A DNA stretch of 64,000 nt from Sporosarcina limicola (GTDB taxonomy: Bacteria; Bacillota; Bacilli; Bacillales_A; Planococcaceae): NCBI RefSeq assembly GCF_014873855.1, contig NZ_JADBEL010000002.1, forward strand, positions 216,279-280,278, in the 5' to 3' direction. Made by a program: the position numbers and the translations under genes. This document shows, piece by piece, positions 7,867 through 17,734 of the stretch (position 1 is the stretch's first letter; every line of letters begins with the position of its first letter). Under the pieces are notes generated by a model, which worked only from the letters and a program-made list of their open reading frames with translations, ran no database searches and had not been told where the DNA came from.

Positions 7867-9087
7867 TTGAAAGCGGTAGGGATAATCGTCGAATATAATC
7901 CATTTCACAACGGCCATCTATACCATGCATTACAAGCAAAGCATACGACGCAAGCAGATGTCATAATCGCCGTCATGAGTGGGAATTTCCTACAACGTGG
8001 CGAACCCGCCTTCGTCAATAAATGGAGTCGGGCAAGAATGGCCTTAGAAAGCGCTGTTGACATCGTTTTCGAACTCCCTTACGCATTTGCAACAGCGAAT
8101 GCACCGAATTTCGCGCAAGGGGCCATTCGATTGCTAGATGCGGCCCATTGCAGCACATTTTGTTTCGGGAGCGAAGACGGTAATCTCGAACCGTTCAAAA
8201 GGAGCCTCCACCTTATCCAACAGGCAGGAGATGTATATGAGGAAATCGTAAAAGAAGCTGTCGGACGTGGTCTAAGCTACCCAAAAGCCTTGAATGAGGC
8301 CTATTTGTCAACAGTAGATTCCGCAAATACGAAGGGCAGTATTGCCGATCTTTCCATGCCAAATAATATTTTAGGATTCCACTACATGGAAGCAGCACAG
8401 AAAATCGGTTCTACTATAGAACCCGTCACAATCCCACGTATTGTCGCACGTTATCATGATGACGTAGTAGAGGGAAACCGAATTGCCAGCGCGACCGGTA
8501 TCAGGAAATCTTTTTTCGAATCGGATGCACTCAATACTGTTGCAAGCTTCATCCCCGATTCAACACGGGAAATTCTCCTTCAATGGCAATCGGAACGGCA
8601 ATCATTCGGAAGCTGGGCTACATTCTATCCCCAACTTCGTTTCATAATCCTGAGAGATGGTCCCGAACGACTGCGATCAATCGCCGATATCACAGAGGGA
8701 ATCGAGAATTTATTTTACCGAGCGGCTGCCAACAACGGAACGTTCGAAAGTTTCATGCGCGAGGTGAAATCTAAAAGATATACATGGACGCGCATTCAGC
8801 GAATGCTCACACATATTTTCACCGGCTTCACGTATGATAAGCGTAACTGCATGACAACGCCATCTTATTTACGTCTACTTGGTATGTCGCAGGCAGGAAA
8901 AAATTATTTGAACGAAAATAAAAAAAGGCTGAAGCTGCCTCTTGTAAGCAAAGCAGCCGCCTTTTCGGATCCTTCTCTAGAGATGGATATTCTTGCATCA
9001 GATTTGTATGCACTCGGCATCGGGAATGAGGCCTTCCGTTCCCAGATTGGAACCGATTACGATACACCACCGATTATCATTAAATGA
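7867..9087 (+). CDS. tmcAL: tRNA(Met) cytidine acetate ligase TmcAL (YlbM)
   Basis: TmcAL makes N4-acetylcytidine at the wobble position of elongator tRNA-Met using acetate and ATP. The 406-residue protein begins KAVGIIVEYNPFHNGHLYH, whose HNGH is the nucleotidyltransferase adenylation motif. It continues with the family's VIIAVMSGNFLQRGEPAFVNKW and a long helical C-terminal region. The start is taken as TTG at 7867 because AAAGGAG is 7 bases upstream and homologues begin at this residue. It is convergent with the SepM-like protease gene nine bases downstream. Confidence 0.93.
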   Translation: MKAVGIIVEYNPFHNGHLYHALQAKHTTQADVIIAVMSGNFLQRGEPAFVNKWSRARMALESAVDIVFELPYAFATANAPNFAQGAIRLLDAAHCSTFCFGSEDGNLEPFKRSLHLIQQAGDVYEEIVKEAVGRGLSYPKALNEAYLSTVDSANTKGSIADLSMPNNILGFHYMEAAQKIGSTIEPVTIPRIVARYHDDVVEGNRIASATGIRKSFFESDALNTVASFIPDSTREILLQWQSERQSFGSWATFYPQLRFIILRDGPERLRSIADITEGIENLFYRAAANNGTFESFMREVKSKRYTWTRIQRMLTHIFTGFTYDKRNCMTTPSYLRLLGMSQAGKNYLNENKKRLKLPLVSKAAAFSDPSLEMDILASDLYALGIGNEAFRSQIGTDYDTPPIIIK

Positions 9088-9096
9088 CGACAATTA

Positions 9097-10143
9097 TCAC
9101 TTTTCTTTCAACGTTGCCAAATAGTCAAGTGCATCATCAACCGTCTTCACAGGCACGATTTTCATTGTCGTGTCTATTTTTTTCGCCATTTTCACCGCTT
9201 CTTCATAGTTTGTTAAAATACCCGGGTTCGCTGCCCGCACTTCATCAGGCAAGTCGTCATCAGGTGCAAAGAAAATTTCCACTCCCTCGCGTGAAGCAGC
9301 AATCACTTTGAAGTCAGCTCCTCCGATCCGTCCAACAGTCCCATCTTCCAACATTTCTCCAGTTCCGGCTATGTTATACCCTTTAGAAATATCTTCATCA
9401 AGCAACTGGTTCATAATTTCAAGCGTAAACATCAGACCCGCAGAAGGCCCTCCTATATCAGACAATTTAAAATCTACTTCAGGCTTCGTTATGAGTGTTT
9501 TATCCTCTTCAAATCGGACACCTAGTCCTGCACGTCCATCACTATCCGGAATTTCTTTCAAAGTTAGTCTAACATCAAGCGACTTATCGTCCCTTTCCAA
9601 TGAAATTTCCACATCATCCCCTACCTTTTTATCGCCGATGAGGGTATAGAACTGACCGGATTTTTTGAGAGGCACTCCGTCAATCGATCGAATTTTATCC
9701 CCGACTTCCAATTTGCCGTCCGCAGCTCCTCCTTCAAGAACCATCATGACAAAGACTCCGTCAAATTGGATATCAACAGGAATCCCTACTTTATCAAAAG
9801 CAACTGTAATCGCACTGAACTGTGAACCTGTCATGAGTTTCTTTTGACGGACATTGTACTCTTTATCATCTTCCCCTGGCCTCCTTACATTACCCACTGG
9901 AAGAATTTTCTTCTCATCGGATAACTTTGCAAAAATATACGATAACGGCGTCGCTTTTGCAACAGAAACCGTCATGAGACTGAATGCGCCATTATCATCC
10001 TGATCTCCACCAATCACTGTGACGAGTGGTGCGAGATTATAAGCGCCTCCCGGTTTAGATACATAGGCATCTATCGGGTAAAGAACCAGAATGGCCATAA
10101 CAACGAGTACAATGCCAATCACGCCAAGTTGTTTCTTTTTCAT
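9097..10143 (-). CDS. SepM-type PDZ and Lon-like S16 serine protease (YlbL)
   Basis: This 348-residue membrane-anchored protease has an N-terminal membrane helix (about 7-24), a PDZ domain (about 120-200, with VFVMMVLEGGAADGKLEVGDKI) and a C-terminal Lon-type proteolytic domain. The catalytic Ser234 sits in DIGGPSAGLMFTLE and Lys279 in VGRIGGADFKV, the S16 Ser-Lys dyad. B. subtilis YlbL and streptococcal SepM are the family references; roles include processing of membrane or secreted peptides. The ATG at 10143 follows GGAGGTG by 8 bases. Both catalytic residues are present, so it should be active. Confidence 0.92.
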   Translation of the reverse strand: MKKKQLGVIGIVLVVMAILVLYPIDAYVSKPGGAYNLAPLVTVIGGDQDDNGAFSLMTVSVAKATPLSYIFAKLSDEKKILPVGNVRRPGEDDKEYNVRQKKLMTGSQFSAITVAFDKVGIPVDIQFDGVFVMMVLEGGAADGKLEVGDKIRSIDGVPLKKSGQFYTLIGDKKVGDDVEISLERDDKSLDVRLTLKEIPDSDGRAGLGVRFEEDKTLITKPEVDFKLSDIGGPSAGLMFTLEIMNQLLDEDISKGYNIAGTGEMLEDGTVGRIGGADFKVIAASREGVEIFFAPDDDLPDEVRAANPGILTNYEEAVKMAKKIDTTMKIVPVKTVDDALDYLATLKEK

Positions 10144-10276
10144 ATTTGATGCACCTCCGTTAATAGCCTGTACTTTCTTTACATAGTATATAAGTGTAGC
10201 ACCGAAGAAAATGACTGACAAAGGATTCCCTGTCTTTTTATTTTCCCGGAGTCAAATCACGAGAGGAGTCGAGCCC

Positions 10277-11197
10277 GTGGATAATACAATGTATGCACGC
10301 CTTTTTCACATGATAAATATTGCAGTTATTTGGGGACTCATCATTTTATTCATCTTGAAACCAGGCGTTGCGCATGCGGGAGCGGTAGCTGGAGCGCAAT
10401 TATTCATCCATGCATTACTCCCTTATTTACTACCCTACATTATTTTGACACAATGGCTCTTAAAAATACCCAATCACACACAAAACATTCCGAAATGGCG
10501 ACGATTCATGAAAGCCTACGTACTTGGATCTTTCGGCGGATTTCCTGTCGGTGCTGTTACAGTAACAGCAATGACGAAAAATGGCGAACTCGCACGGAAG
10601 CACAGCGGCTTGCTCCTAGCAGCTTGCCATGCACCAGGACCGATGTTCATCATCGGCTTTGTTGGAACAGAAATTTTCGGTAACATCGAAACAGGTTGGA
10701 AATTGCTTGCAGCCATCCACATTGCTAATATTCTTTTTTTTCTTATCGCAATCCTATTCCTCTATCGTAAACAGGAGATGGACAATATTCCTTCTCGATT
10801 TATCCAAACAACTATAGAAATGCCGCTTCTTGAAGCGCTTAAAGAAAGCTCAACGGTAATCATACTTGTTGCAACCACCGTCATATTCTTTTCATCTCTC
10901 GGAACAGTGCTGTCAAATGGTATTACTTCCGCCTTCACGGTGGACATGGGCATTTCAAAAACTCTTGCATTATCTTTTTTTGAGATGACGTCAGGTGTTC
11001 AATCGGCAACGGACCATTTTTTGGACCTATCCATCTTCCCCATCCTTATCGCTATAATCATTTCCATGAACGGCCTTAGTATTCATATGCAAGTCTTCGT
11101 CATAGCGAAATCATGTGGAATTCCAATGACTCCCTATTTTGTCGGTCGTATATGGAGCATCATTTTCGTTCCAATCATCTTTTATTTCATTTTGTAA
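10277..11197 (+). CDS. YlbJ-like nucleoside-recognition (Gate) domain membrane protein
   Basis: This is a 306-residue polytopic membrane protein with about eight hydrophobic segments. Conserved-looking loops GSFGGFPVGAVTV and HAPGPMFIIGFVGTEIF resemble the Gate/nucleoside-recognition family seen in the sporulation protein YlbJ. The gene sits between the ylbL and coaD homologues, exactly where ylbJ lies in B. subtilis, but it is about 100 residues shorter. The start is taken as GTG at 10277 (GGAG 8 bases upstream). Transport substrate and role are unknown. Confidence 0.75.
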   Translation: MDNTMYARLFHMINIAVIWGLIILFILKPGVAHAGAVAGAQLFIHALLPYLLPYIILTQWLLKIPNHTQNIPKWRRFMKAYVLGSFGGFPVGAVTVTAMTKNGELARKHSGLLLAACHAPGPMFIIGFVGTEIFGNIETGWKLLAAIHIANILFFLIAILFLYRKQEMDNIPSRFIQTTIEMPLLEALKESSTVIILVATTVIFFSSLGTVLSNGITSAFTVDMGISKTLALSFFEMTSGVQSATDHFLDLSIFPILIAIIISMNGLSIHMQVFVIAKSCGIPMTPYFVGRIWSIIFVPIIFYFIL

Positions 11198-11204
11198 AAT
11201 AAAA

Positions 11205-11240
11205 ATGGTTATGATGAAAATCTAGTTTCATCATAACCAT
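11205..11240 (-). terminator. Terminator after coaD
   Basis: This is a perfect 15-bp inverted repeat (ATGGTTATGATGAAA and its complement) with a 6-base loop. On the minus strand it is followed by TTTTTATTTTA. It separates convergent coaD and the ylbJ-like gene; the plus-strand side lacks a T-run. Confidence 0.85.
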
Positions 11241-11250
11241 CGAACAAACG

Positions 11251-12288
<1,038 letters not shown>

Positions 12289-12292
<4 letters not shown>

Positions 12293-13728
12293 TGGCCAGC
12301 CTCCTCAATCAATGTCGAAATTGGTACAATATCAATTGTATCGGCTGTCTTTTCAATGCCCAACAGAAACAATCGCTTAAACGAATTCTCTTCGAAATAG
12401 TAGTCACCGCCCAGAACTTCGAAGGGAATCGTCACAATATCATATTTTTGTTCATTATAAACATAGAAATGCTCTTTCTCCGGAAATCGATACTTCCTAT
12501 TACTGTTTTCAATGTACATAGATTCGTTATTCGACGTTACAGAAAATCCGATTTGACTCAAAATCATTCTAGCTGGATAAAGCGTTTTGCCATCCTTTAG
12601 AATGACTTTTAAATTTGGATTGTCTTTCCCATCTACCTTAACTTCCCTGGAATCTTCAAAAAGGAATGGATAGATGGCGGGATCTTCCTGGACATTTTTG
12701 GTGAAAAAAGAAGTATTGAAACCTGTCACTTTATCAATCAGACCATCTAAAACAGTTGCGTCAATCCATTTTCCTTCCATATTAATTAAAAATTCCCTGA
12801 ATTGTTCAAGTTCTTCTTTAGTAATCGATGCGATGAGCATATTATAAGCTTGTCGGGACTTTTTCACCCCAACCGGTTTATGTCCAACTATAGACGCCAT
12901 CACTTCGATTATCATCCGTTCATCTGATGGAATTGAAAAGCGTGAAACTATACGATTCGTTAAAAAGATGTCCGTCATCTTACCTACATTCGTATTATCC
13001 GAAACGATGAACCTAGAAGAATGAACAGCAGGTACACTACTGTCGATTACGACTATCGAATGATCTGCATCAATGTCTTTAAGTGCATTTTCTACTTCCA
13101 CAAATTTGTCGACATCATTATTTGTTCCATAAACGGATAGTCTCTCTCCACTTACAAGGATTGGTAAACTGTTTTGTTGCCAATATAGATCCGTGACCTT
13201 TCCCGAACCGCGGAACAATGTATAATCGGTAAGTTCCAGCTTTTTAAAACCAATCTGTTTCAGACCGGTCACCCAAACTCCACCAATTGCGGTTTCATCA
13301 GACAGATGCAATTGTGTAGACGTAACCGAAGAATCGCGAATAGTTACAAATGATTCTTTGAATAAAGCTGACAGTTTCATCGGACCACTTTTTGGTATTT
13401 CGTATGAAATGGATTGTTGACCATTAACTCCTTCAATAAAAACCGCACCATTCTTGTCTAATCGATCGCAAGATGTGACACTTGCAAGATAACACGCTCT
13501 TTCAATGCTTGACTCGGGCCAGCTGATTTCATGCCGCCCTTTCGATAGACCGCTGAAATGATGACGGATATAGAGTGCATCCGGACGGTTCGTCACTTCA
13601 ATTTCCTGTGAGTATATCATCGAATTCGTTTCATTCGCCGACACGTCTGCTGACTGTCTATAATGCATATAAATAAGGAATCCATTTATGAAAAGTAAAA
13701 AGACAACTACCCTTTTGAGAAATTGCAA
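12289..13728 (-). CDS. Membrane-anchored protein with C-terminal stalk (copper amine oxidase N-like) domain
   Basis: This 479-residue protein of unknown function has an N-terminal hydrophobic helix (about 5-22) and would face the outside. Residues about 390-460 (LKDGKTLYPARMILSQIGF..YIENSNRKYRF..VTIPFEVLGGDYYF) look like the copper-amine-oxidase N-terminal or stalk fold used in extracellular proteins of spore-forming Firmicutes. The middle is beta-rich and unrecognised. It starts at TTG 13728 after GGGGTG. It is coupled to rsmD by an ATGA overlap, an unexpected partner, since ylbH (rsmD) usually follows ylbG. Confidence 0.6.
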
Positions 13729-13795
13729 TTCTTACACCCCATCACATGGTATGATAAAGCCAATAAAAACGTATTTAGAAAGGTTGTGTTTATGT

Positions 13796-14191
13796 ATGAT
13801 ATTACATCAACGATTTATTGAACTAGGTGAAGGATTTGGAGATATTTTCGAATTATGCGAACTAATAAGTACGAATAGCAATCGCCTACATAAGACATTC
13901 ATCTTATCCTCTGTAACTCCAGCGGGACTTGCATTATCGTTTGCTGCCGCCTTCGAACCCGCAAATGACAGCAACTTTATGCCGATTTATATTTGCAGGG
14001 AAGGAATCCTTCAACAAGGTAGCGACAAATCTAAACGTAGGATGCTTTTTGAAGAGACCGCTGAAAAAACCGGTAGCATCCCAGTCTATATAGAGCTTAA
14101 AAACTCTTCCGAATTCGCTGAACGAGACCTCTTTTATCACTATGTGACAGGTATCCTAAGACTGAATCATTTGTTACCACCATTACGTTAA
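13796..14191 (+). CDS. Conserved Bacillales protein of unknown function (131 aa)
   Basis: This small soluble protein begins MILHQRFIELGEGFGDIFEL and contains AAFEPANDSNFMPIYICREGI and a C-terminal FYHYVTGILRLNHLLPPLR. I recognise these blocks from a conserved Bacillales family of about 130 residues near ylbG (possibly DUF7147; sometimes misnamed methylthioribose kinase), but no kinase motif is present. The start at 13796 was chosen by homology; AGAAAGG lies about 12 bases upstream, a loose fit. It is divergent from the stalk-domain gene and convergent with ylbG, 3 bases away. Confidence 0.72.
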   Translation: MILHQRFIELGEGFGDIFELCELISTNSNRLHKTFILSSVTPAGLALSFAAAFEPANDSNFMPIYICREGILQQGSDKSKRRMLFEETAEKTGSIPVYIELKNSSEFAERDLFYHYVTGILRLNHLLPPLR

Positions 14192-14194
14192 ATT

Positions 14195-14467
14195 TTATAA
14201 TCCAGTTTTATAATCATACTCTTTTGCTTTATCTGGCTTGGCATTTTCATATTCAGTTTTCACAAATGGCCGATAAGAAGGCAGAACTTTTTTCACAGCA
14301 GGAAGTCGTTCAATCTTTCCCATGACCGTGTCGATATCCTCTTTATCACAATAAAGGATAACATATTTCATTTTTCGTGATATATAATGAACATGTCCAT
14401 ATTTCCGGAATGATTTTGCCTGTTTCAAATGATGGAGATAGACAATAACTCCTTGTCGATTGATCAT
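14195..14467 (-). CDS. ylbG: YlbG family protein (DUF2129)
   Basis: This is a 90-residue protein starting [35 protein letters not shown]..., the DUF2129/YlbG pattern with a ferredoxin-like alpha-beta layout and a charged, disordered tail. The function is unknown. The ATG at 14467 has AGAGGGG about 8 bases upstream; a longer frame lacks a ribosome site. In Bacillus it neighbours ylbF and rsmD, as here. Confidence 0.85.
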   Translation of the reverse strand: MINRQGVIVYLHHLKQAKSFRKYGHVHYISRKMKYVILYCDKEDIDTVMGKIERLPAVKKVLPSYRPFVKTEYENAKPDKAKEYDYKTGL

Positions 14468-14595
14468 AGACTTCCCCTCTTTTCCTACCCCATACAATAC
14501 CATAGGTACGAAAAGGGCTGCAACCGAACATAGCTGACAACTTCAATCTTTTACCTTATAATGAGAAAAGTAATAACTAATGAGGAGGTTCCTTA

Positions 14596-15507
14596 ATGGG
14601 AAGAAAAACAAAAGTAGCCCTCACAGTCGGTGTTGCAGGCGTAGCTGCCTGGGCAACTTCCAAATTTGTCGCAAAACCAATGCCACGTGAAAGTAAAAAA
14701 GCGCTTGACTTCAACAAACCGATTATTCTCGCTCATCGGGGAGGACTTGCAGAAGCGCCCGAAAATACGAAGGCCGCATTTTCAAAATCGGCTGAACTTG
14801 GTGTGCACGGTTTCGCAATTGATATCCGACTAACGCAAGATGAAGAAATCATTGTCTTCCACGATGAGTATGTGGACCGAACGACTGATTTCTCCGGAAG
14901 AATTGCAGATTATTCACTTATCGAACTAAAAAAGGCAGATGCAGGCTATGCATTTAAAAACGAACAAGGTGAACACCCTTACCGCGGCAAAGGCGAACAG
15001 ATTCTTACCCTCCGCGAATTATTAGAGAACTTCCCTCACCTGTTAATAGCCATCAATCTAAAGGACTCCCCTGATACATATGAAGGTAGCTTAATGCCCT
15101 CTAAACTTTGGAGACTTTTGGAAGAGCTTGGAGCCGAAGATCGGGTCGTCGTGACAAGTCAATATGATGAGCAGACGGATCGGTTCAATTTATACGCACA
15201 AAACCGGATTGCGACGGGTGCCGGTAGTGATGAGGTGAAAAAAGCATATGCAGCTTTCACAAGTAAGTTAGGTCATCTCTATAGCCCGCGTGCAGATTTG
15301 TTCAGGATCACTAAAAAACTCGGTGTCTTTCCACTTGGAACTAAAAGTTTTATTCACTTCCTCACACAGTTAAATATTCCTACTTATTTCGAAAACGTCA
15401 ATGACAAAGAATCATTCATCAAACTTTTGAATTTAGGCGCAGCGGGTTTTATCACAGATTGCCCGACTCCTGCAATGGAAGTTGTACAAGAAAGTATAGA
15501 TGAATAA
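14596..15507 (+). CDS. GDPD-family (glycerophosphodiester phosphodiesterase-like) protein with altered metal site
   Basis: This 303-residue protein has an N-terminal hydrophobic segment (about 8-21) that may anchor it in the membrane. The TIM-barrel GDPD pattern is clear: HRGGLAEAPENT (47-58), a VFHDE block near 87-91 and a C-terminal NVNDKESFIKLLNLGAAGFITDCP. The usual ExD metal-binding pair reads AxD (Ala74, Asp76), and the later metal-binding Glu (IEIK in relatives) reads INLK (Asn155). Two of three acidic ligands therefore appear to be missing, so activity on glycerophosphodiesters is doubtful. GAGGAGG precedes the ATG. A strong terminator follows. Confidence 0.82.
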   Translation: MGRKTKVALTVGVAGVAAWATSKFVAKPMPRESKKALDFNKPIILAHRGGLAEAPENTKAAFSKSAELGVHGFAIDIRLTQDEEIIVFHDEYVDRTTDFSGRIADYSLIELKKADAGYAFKNEQGEHPYRGKGEQILTLRELLENFPHLLIAINLKDSPDTYEGSLMPSKLWRLLEELGAEDRVVVTSQYDEQTDRFNLYAQNRIATGAGSDEVKKAYAAFTSKLGHLYSPRADLFRITKKLGVFPLGTKSFIHFLTQLNIPTYFENVNDKESFIKLLNLGAAGFITDCPTPAMEVVQESIDE

Positions 15508-15508
15508 C

Positions 15509-15563
15509 GAAAAACAGGTTGCAACACATGTCGATTTTCCAACATGTATGCAACCTGTTTTTC
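15509..15563. terminator. Bidirectional terminator after the GDPD gene
   Basis: The perfect arms GAAAAACAGGTTGCA and TGCAACCTGTTTTTC enclose an inner ACATGT palindrome pair. A-run and T-run on both sides suit termination in either direction (GDPD gene on plus, ricF on minus). Confidence 0.88.
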
Positions 15564-15688
15564 AATAGCAAGACATTTAACGCCATAGTATGTTGAAATA
15601 AAGAATTCCATTGAATCTGCTACGGCTACCCCTTGGAAGGTGCCTTCGCTGTATTCATACGTTCAACATTATAGTAATATATTTCACT

Positions 15689-16132
15689 TTACGCAGAACA
15701 TGAGCAACCCCCACCTGTGCCACAACCAGTTGCACAGGATGAATCAGAAACAAATACGCTTCCTGCTGGAACCTTCACTGCATCTGATACAGATTTTGCA
15801 AGGAGTGAGCCAATTCCATCTAATATAGATTGGACATCGTTCTCGGCTACCCGAAGTGTTGCAATCTGTTCATTAAGGTCAAGCGCACGTTTTTGCACGC
15901 GAATACTTTTCATTACTCTATTATAATCCGGATGATATTTTCCGAACCGTTGGACTTCCTCATAACGTTCCTTCATTTCCGTAAACCCTTTAATGGATAT
16001 AGCCAATTCGGCGTCCGAATAAACTTCGTCATAGGCTCTGCGGTATTGGGCTACCGCTTCCGAAGAAAACAGCATTGCAGTTAGTTCTTCCGCATTTTCA
16101 ATGATGTTGATCCATTCATCGGTCATCATCAT
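15689..16132 (-). CDS. ricF: RicF (YlbF), subunit of the RicAFT regulator of RNase Y
   Basis: RicF works with RicA (YmcA) and RicT (YaaT) as a [4Fe-4S]-carrying specificity factor for RNase Y, affecting mRNA maturation, biofilm, competence and sporulation. The 147-residue protein is helical with the diagnostic block YEEVQRFGKYHPDY (57-70). Its Cys-rich tail has cysteines 133, 137, 143 and 145, matching the cluster-binding C-terminus of B. subtilis YlbF. The first of three ATGs (16132) has GGAGGG 8 bases upstream. It lies 55 bases downstream of the MurE-like gene on the same strand. Confidence 0.93.
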   Translation of the reverse strand: MMMTDEWINIIENAEELTAMLFSSEAVAQYRRAYDEVYSDAELAISIKGFTEMKERYEEVQRFGKYHPDYNRVMKSIRVQKRALDLNEQIATLRVAENDVQSILDGIGSLLAKSVSDAVKVPAGSVFVSDSSCATGCGTGGGCSCSA

Positions 16133-16187
16133 GGACTCATCCCTCCAATCCCCCCCTATCATACCAGATGAGCCTGTTTGTATGCAC

Positions 16188-17624
16188 CTATTCCTTTTCA
16201 TATTTTAAATCCAATACTGTTTTTTCAAGGAGTGCATGTTCCGCTTCTTTATAATCAGAAAATGGGAACAGTCCATTCGCCGTATGCTGTGTCTTTTCGT
16301 GGCCCTTTCCAGCTATCAGGACAATGTCACCCGGTGCTGCACTAAAAATTGCTTTTCGGATCGCATTTTTTCGATCAAGTATCGCTTCGACGACTGAACA
16401 ATCGCCACCAAAACCTTTCATAATATCCTCTATGATTGCTAACGGTTTTTCACTCCTGGGATTATCTGATGTTACAATGACAGATGATGAATAAAGGACA
16501 GCGAGCTCTCCCATTTCTGATCTCTTTCCCCTATCACGTTCACCTCCACATCCAAAAACTGTGATTAGCCTCCCATAACAAAAATTGGAAAGCGTATGCA
16601 ACACCGCCTGAAGAGCGTCAGGTGTGTGTGCATAATCTACGAAAACCTTCACGCCATCTCGCTCCAATTGTTGCAATCTGCCTTCAGGTAATTTTAACGT
16701 ACTTGTATATTGAAAGATTTCATCCATAGGATAGCCAAGGACGATTAATGCTGTAACCGCCGCCATAGCATTCATCTTGTTATAATGACCCAAAACAGTA
16801 AGCTCCAACCTCTCGTCAGAAACATGAAAACCTGCCGACGAATCCTGCCCAAAATAAACCAACCGGACCAATGCGTTTTCTACCAATTGTACACATTGTT
16901 CATCATCCAAGTTGACAATAATTGTCTTCGCCATCTGTACAAGCTGCTTTTTAGCATTCAGATAGGCCCTCTTTCCACCGTGTTCATCGTAATGATCATT
17001 CCCGATATTCAATACTATACCAATATCAATTTCACAATGATCCAGACGATTCCTGGATAATCCAAGAGAAGATGCTTCGAGAACAACATGAGTGACGCCT
17101 TCTTCTTCACATATCCCCAATAAAGGATGCAGATATTCGGGAGGCAGCGTTGTCATATGTGGTATCTCACATTTTGTTTTTACGCTATCGATAAAAAAGC
17201 CCGTCGTTCCGATAACAGCTGCTCGAACCCCTACTCTCTTCAGTAATTGACCGATGAAATGGGTCACTGTCGTTTTTCCGTTTGTTCCGGTCACCGCTAT
17301 CACTTTCAATCTTTTTGAAGGATTACCTGCAAGCCGGGCACTTGCATAGGAAAGAAATTTTCTGCACTCAGGTACGATAACGACCGGCACGTCCGCCGGA
17401 AAAACAGTCAAATCCATTCTATCAATAATTACGACCGAAGCACCGCGTCCTATCGCTTCTTCAATATAGAATGTCCCGTCGTCATGAGTCCCCTTCCTCG
17501 CTACAAAAATGAAACCCTCTTTCACCTTTGATGAATTTTCAGTGATCCCCATTACAGGGGTCCTGAATTCACCTCCGCTTACTGTACACGGCCAGTCTTT
17601 CAATAGCTCCATTAAAAGCAGCAT
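16188..17624 (-). CDS. MurE-like Mur ligase paralogue with DAP-type DNPR motif
   Basis: This 478-residue Mur ligase of the MurE type is expected to add the third stem-peptide residue to UDP-MurNAc-Ala-Glu. Visible motifs are the ATP loop GTNGKTT (113-119), LPEGRLQQL (313-320), DYAHTPDAL (330-338), FGCGGERDRGKR and DNPR (387-390), the last being the diaminopimelate-recognition motif. The usual EVSSHAL loop is LEASSLGL here, so it is divergent from housekeeping MurE, which normally lies in the dcw cluster near bshC. ATG 17624 follows AAGGGGAG. It is divergent from an aspartokinase gene. It may act in sporulation, or on another UDP-linked substrate. Confidence 0.83.
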   Translation of the reverse strand: MLLLMELLKDWPCTVSGGEFRTPVMGITENSSKVKEGFIFVARKGTHDDGTFYIEEAIGRGASVVIIDRMDLTVFPADVPVVIVPECRKFLSYASARLAGNPSKRLKVIAVTGTNGKTTVTHFIGQLLKRVGVRAAVIGTTGFFIDSVKTKCEIPHMTTLPPEYLHPLLGICEEEGVTHVVLEASSLGLSRNRLDHCEIDIGIVLNIGNDHYDEHGGKRAYLNAKKQLVQMAKTIIVNLDDEQCVQLVENALVRLVYFGQDSSAGFHVSDERLELTVLGHYNKMNAMAAVTALIVLGYPMDEIFQYTSTLKLPEGRLQQLERDGVKVFVDYAHTPDALQAVLHTLSNFCYGRLITVFGCGGERDRGKRSEMGELAVLYSSSVIVTSDNPRSEKPLAIIEDIMKGFGGDCSVVEAILDRKNAIRKAIFSAAPGDIVLIAGKGHEKTQHTANGLFPFSDYKEAEHALLEKTVLDLKYEKE

Positions 17625-17665
17625 ACTTCTCCCCTTCCCGAACATTTTCTGTAAAAAAGAATATA

Positions 17666-17694
17666 TTGAGAACGAACATACTTTATCGTATGAA
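17666..17694 (+). promoter_or_regulatory. Candidate sigma-A promoter for the aspartokinase-like gene
   Basis: TTGAGA, 17 bases, TATGAA, ending about 40 bases before the ATG at 17735. The match is moderate. It overlaps sporulation-type motifs on both strands, so the true promoter class is open. Confidence 0.35.
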
Positions 17695-17711
17695 AACAAT
17701 GCAATGAACGT
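17677..17711 (-). promoter_or_regulatory. Candidate mother-cell (sigma-K/E-like) promoter for the MurE-like gene
   Basis: On the minus strand CATACGATA (17692-17684) fits the sigma-K -10 pattern CATANNNTA, with AC 17 bases upstream (17711-17710), and is also close to the sigma-E -10. It would start transcription about 53 bases before the ATG. The plus strand carries CATACTTTA (17677-17685), another fit pointing at the aspartokinase gene. These are pattern matches only. Confidence 0.35.
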
Positions 17712-17734
17712 CACGAAGAAAGTTGGGAGAGTTT

